From contig NZ_JAAVLX010000003.1 in the NCBI RefSeq assembly GCF_013114825.1, positions 496,001 through 560,000 on the forward strand: a DNA stretch of 64,000 nt, in the 5' to 3' direction. The notes beneath the pieces were generated by a model, which was given only the letters and a program-made list of their open reading frames with translations, had not been told where the DNA came from and made no database searches. Shown here piece after piece: positions 61,691 through 64,000 of the stretch. The first letter of the stretch is position 1, and each line of letters begins with the position of its first letter. A program made the translations under genes and the position numbers. Source of the stretch: Bradyrhizobium australiense (GTDB lineage Bacteria; Pseudomonadota; Alphaproteobacteria; Rhizobiales; Xanthobacteraceae).

Positions 61691-62688
61691 TACAGTAATC
61701 CCATAGCGGTGAAGGTATGGTGCCAGATTTTCAGAATGAGGTCGCCGCGATCGGAATTTTCTAGCAACCGAATCGACGGGTTGGAATTGACCTCGATGAG
61801 TTGCGTGGAATCGGGTTGGCCGCCGATATCGACGAACATGTCAATGGCCGCGACGCGAAGTCCGATCGCACGCGCAGCCCGCCGCGCCAGCGCGATTGTG
61901 TCTTCGGACGGGGCGTCCACCAGCACCATCGTGCCGCCCGCGCTCAGATTCGTCCGTCCGGGGATCTCGCGGCGCTCGCTCTTTGCCGGCACGGCGTCGA
62001 GCGATGGATCGTTGGTCGGCAGCGAAGCAGGTGACAGGCCGCGGGTGCGCAGGGCGTCGTTGTGGGCGGCGAGCAGTTCGCGCACGGTACGCACGCCGTC
62101 GCCCGTGACGAACGGCGGATATTTTCGCGCGCAATAGAGTACGTCATCGTCGAGTAGGAAAACGCGATACTCGATGCCATCGACGATCGGCTGGATCAAA
62201 ACGGCGTCATAATGCTTCATCACGTCGTCGAGATAGCGAACGAGCTCCGGTTCGCCGTGAACGGGTTGCGCGAAATCGCCGCGCGAGCCCGTGAGCGGCT
62301 TGACGAAAGCCGCCCTGCCCAATTCGTTGAAACATGCAATCGCATCGCTGCGCTCATGACCTGCTGGGCGATGCGCGCGATGGCGATCGTGCAGGAAGAA
62401 ATACTCGCCGCCGAGCGCGGGCACGCCGGCGTCTCGCAGAATTTTGCTTGCGAAATGTTTATCAGACGCCAGTGTCGAAGCCGTCGCGTTGTTCTGCGGA
62501 TACCAGGAGCATCTGCCGGCACCGAAATGAAGCAGCCTGTCGCGCGAGGCGATGCTGAATATCAGTCCCGAGCCGCCGTCGAGATCGCGAAACGCCAGCC
62601 CAAATTCAGCGCAGGCAAATTCGGCATAGACCGCCTGGTCCGGATAGAAGCCCGGTTTTCCCTTTCGAAACTCTGCTGGGCTTCGCAT
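61690..62688 (-). CDS. ATP-grasp ligase, cyanophycin-synthetase-like
   Basis: 332 residues. SDKHFASKILRDAGVPAL opens the ATP-grasp domain, and AAFVKPLTGSRGDFAQPVHG carries the ATP-binding Lys. Next come DGIEYRVFLLDDDVLYCARKYPPFVTGDGVRTVRELLAAHNDAL and RTNLSAGGTMVLVD. LIEVNSNPSIRLLE holds the metal-binding Glu/Asn. The GDGVRTVREL and NLSAGGT segments are close to the G domain of cyanophycin synthetase and GshF. The N-terminal domain of cyanophycin synthetase is absent. It is the first gene of a two-gene operon with the Mur-ligase-like protein. Confidence 0.87.
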   Translation of the reverse strand: MRSPAEFRKGKPGFYPDQAVYAEFACAEFGLAFRDLDGGSGLIFSIASRDRLLHFGAGRCSWYPQNNATASTLASDKHFASKILRDAGVPALGGEYFFLHDRHRAHRPAGHERSDAIACFNELGRAAFVKPLTGSRGDFAQPVHGEPELVRYLDDVMKHYDAVLIQPIVDGIEYRVFLLDDDVLYCARKYPPFVTGDGVRTVRELLAAHNDALRTRGLSPASLPTNDPSLDAVPAKSERREIPGRTNLSAGGTMVLVDAPSEDTIALARRAARAIGLRVAAIDMFVDIGGQPDSTQLIEVNSNPSIRLLENSDRGDLILKIWHHTFTAMGLL

Positions 62689-62880
62689 GCGATCTCTTTT
62701 GAAACGTTCTTAATCTGATGTAGTCATTTATTGCCAGATCGCTGCCGAATTCAGCAAGTTAATTGCGCGAGAAAGCGTTAACGAAGCCAATCGAACCTTT
62801 TTGCAAATTAGACCGACAGCCATTCCGAGTTCTCAATTGTGCTGCAGGTCATATTGACTATGTGTGTCACGTGCGCAAAT

Positions 62881-62924
62881 GAAGCGCCAAATCGCCAATG
62901 ATTTCGCTGATTTCTTGGCGCTTC
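62881..62924. promoter_or_regulatory. Inverted repeat upstream of ferredoxin-NADP reductase
   Basis: GAAGCGCCAA (62881-62890) and its exact complement TTGGCGCTTC (62915-62924) flank a 24-base AT-richer spacer. It ends 54 bases before the fpr start. It may be an operator or a 5' UTR hairpin; neither can be shown by eye. Confidence 0.55.
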
Positions 62925-62978
62925 GAGGCCCGAAAACCGAAACGTTCTACATCGAGACGTCAGGAAGAACGAAAACAC

Positions 62979-63752
62979 ATGAGCGCGTTCTATAGAGAGA
63001 AAGTCCTTTCTGTCCGCCACTGGACCGATACGCTTTTCAGCTTCCGGGCCACCCGCGATTCCGGTTTCCGCTTCCAGAACGGCCAGTTCGCGATGATCGG
63101 CCTCGAGGTCGAGGGTCGGCCGCTGCTGCGCGCCTACAGCATGGCCAGCGCCAATCACGAGGAAGAGCTCGAATTCTTCTCCATCAAGGTCGCGGACGGG
63201 CCGCTGACCTCGAAGCTGCAGAAGATCCGCGAAGGCGACGAGATTCTGGTCGGCCGCAAGGCGACCGGCACGCTGATCACCGACAATCTGATTCCGGGCA
63301 AGCGCCTCTTGCTGCTGTCGACCGGCACCGGACTGGCGCCATTCGCCAGCTTGATCAAGGACCCCGACGTCTATGAGCGGTTCGAGACCATCGTGCTCGT
63401 TCACGGTTGCCGCCAGGTTTCCGAACTTGCTTATGGTGAAGAGCTGGTCGCCAAGCTGCGCGATGACGAGCTGTTCGGGCCGCTATTGTCGGAGAAGCTC
63501 CGGTACTATCCGACCGTGACCCGCGAGCCGTTCCGCAATCGCGGCCGCATCACCGACCTGATCTCATCCGAGCAGTTGTTCAACGACATCCACCAGCCGC
63601 CGCTCAACATCGAGACCGACCGCATCATGATGTGCGGCAGCCCGGCCATGCTGGAGGAACTTAAGCAGATGTTCGAATCCGGCGGCTTCATCGAAGGCAG
63701 CGGCAACACGCCGGGCCATTTCGTGATCGAAAAAGCGTTCGTCGAGCGCTGA
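62979..63752 (+). CDS. fpr: Ferredoxin-NADP reductase
   Basis: 257 residues from ATG 62979, with AGGAAG upstream; codons from 62898 lack a ribosome site and cross the inverted repeat. RAYSMAS is the FAD-binding RxYS motif. LLLLSTGTGLAPFASLI and RIMMCGSPAMLEEL bind NADP, and the C-terminus GHFVIEKAFVER is typical of bacterial Fpr. It moves electrons between NADPH and ferredoxin or flavodoxin, for Fe-S repair and oxidative stress. The 7Fe ferredoxin at the other end of the window is one possible partner. Confidence 0.95.
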   Translation: MSAFYREKVLSVRHWTDTLFSFRATRDSGFRFQNGQFAMIGLEVEGRPLLRAYSMASANHEEELEFFSIKVADGPLTSKLQKIREGDEILVGRKATGTLITDNLIPGKRLLLLSTGTGLAPFASLIKDPDVYERFETIVLVHGCRQVSELAYGEELVAKLRDDELFGPLLSEKLRYYPTVTREPFRNRGRITDLISSEQLFNDIHQPPLNIETDRIMMCGSPAMLEELKQMFESGGFIEGSGNTPGHFVIEKAFVER

Positions 63753-63762
63753 GGCCTTCGGC

Positions 63763-63802
63763 GTCATTCCGGGGCGCGTCGAAGACGCGAACCCGGAATG
63801 AC
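63763..63802. repeat. Minimal GTCATTCCGGG/CCCGGAATGAC hairpin
   Basis: GTCATTCCGGG and ACCCGGAATGAC close a 40-base hairpin with inner GCGCGTCGAAGACGCGA. It is the shortest copy of the family and shows its core unit. Confidence 0.88.
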
Positions 63803-63897
63803 GACCGCTTGAATAGCCCACTCCATTTCCCCGCTGCTATAACCACTCCCGAACGCCGCGCGGCCGTTGCCGACGCGATGATTGAGGGAGTGCGTGC

Positions 63898-64000
63898 GTG
63901 CCGGTGCGTGACGAGATTGGTCCCGGGAAGACCGCCTTCGTGTTCGCCGGCGGTGGCAGTTTCGGTGCCATCCAGGTCGGCATGTTGCAATCGCTCGCCG
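63898..64000 (+). CDS. Patatin-like phospholipase family protein (3' truncated by window end)
   Basis: Only the first 34 codons are present, from GTG 63898 with GAGGGAG upstream. They encode TAFVFAGGGSFGAIQVGMLQSLA. GGGSFGA is the oxyanion-hole glycine loop (GGGxxG) that begins patatin domains. The catalytic Ser-Asp pair would lie beyond the window. Such enzymes hydrolyse membrane or storage lipids. Confidence 0.83.
   Translation, partial: MPVRDEIGPGKTAFVFAGGGSFGAIQVGMLQSLA

Noticed and set aside
2922..63802. CRISPR array
   Set aside because: The repeats are scattered, differ in length and are not regularly spaced; no cas genes are present.

Overview
The window looks like chromosomal DNA of a Bradyrhizobium-type alphaproteobacterium (Nitrobacteraceae). 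The evidence is high GC, rhizobial gene content and order (S4-domain protein, fdxA, carD), many acyl-CoA and aromatic-acid catabolic genes, many periplasmic binding proteins, and intergenic spacers filled with the imperfect palindromic repeats common in that group. No phage, transposase, CRISPR array or rRNA was seen. There is one tRNA gene, tRNA-Arg(CCT).

Layout. 0-8 kb: tail of a large disordered protein, S4 RNA-binding protein, 7Fe ferredoxin, CarD, small secreted protein, M48 lipoprotein protease, SNase-like protein, a frameshifted VOC gene and a serine hydrolase. 8-11.6 kb: a 1117-aa SAM/cyclase/ATPase protein. 11.7-19 kb: an acyl-CoA catabolic region with a binding protein, two crotonases, a VOC protein, two acyl-CoA dehydrogenases and an SDR. 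19-24 kb: small membrane and secreted proteins, a ketopantoate-reductase-like enzyme and an AraC regulator. 23.8-26 kb: RraA, cupin and Bug binding protein. 26-30 kb: PRC-barrel protein, tRNA-Arg, a decayed membrane-protein gene, a monooxygenase/MarR divergent pair and an HSL-type hydrolase. 30-38 kb: di-haem RoxA-like protein, hydrolase, racemase, SDR, reductase, and a His/Gly-rich secreted protein with two Spy-like modules. 37-43 kb: enoyl-CoA hydratase, aspartate-dehydrogenase-like protein, FAD oxidoreductase and a complete NitT/TauT-type ABC importer.

43-48.6 kb is an aromatic module: gentisate dioxygenase, maleylpyruvate isomerase, MarR, aryl-CoA ligase and a salicylyl-CoA-hydroxylase-like flavoprotein. 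Two near-identical palindromes lie in its two promoter regions and suggest one MarR regulon. 49-55 kb: secreted Cys-rich repeat protein and an RND efflux pair. 55-58 kb: TAT-exported amidohydrolase between a full-length MDR oxidoreductase and a duplicated 3' remnant of such a gene. 58-60 kb: dicarboxylate/amino-acid symporter followed by an amino-acid binding protein.

60.4-62.7 kb holds the most interesting pair: an ATP-grasp protein and a FolC/Mur-ligase-like protein, overlapping by one base and in the order of the last two domains of cyanophycin synthetase. The window ends with ferredoxin-NADP reductase and the start of a patatin-like protein. All identities come from reading motifs by eye; no database search was run.
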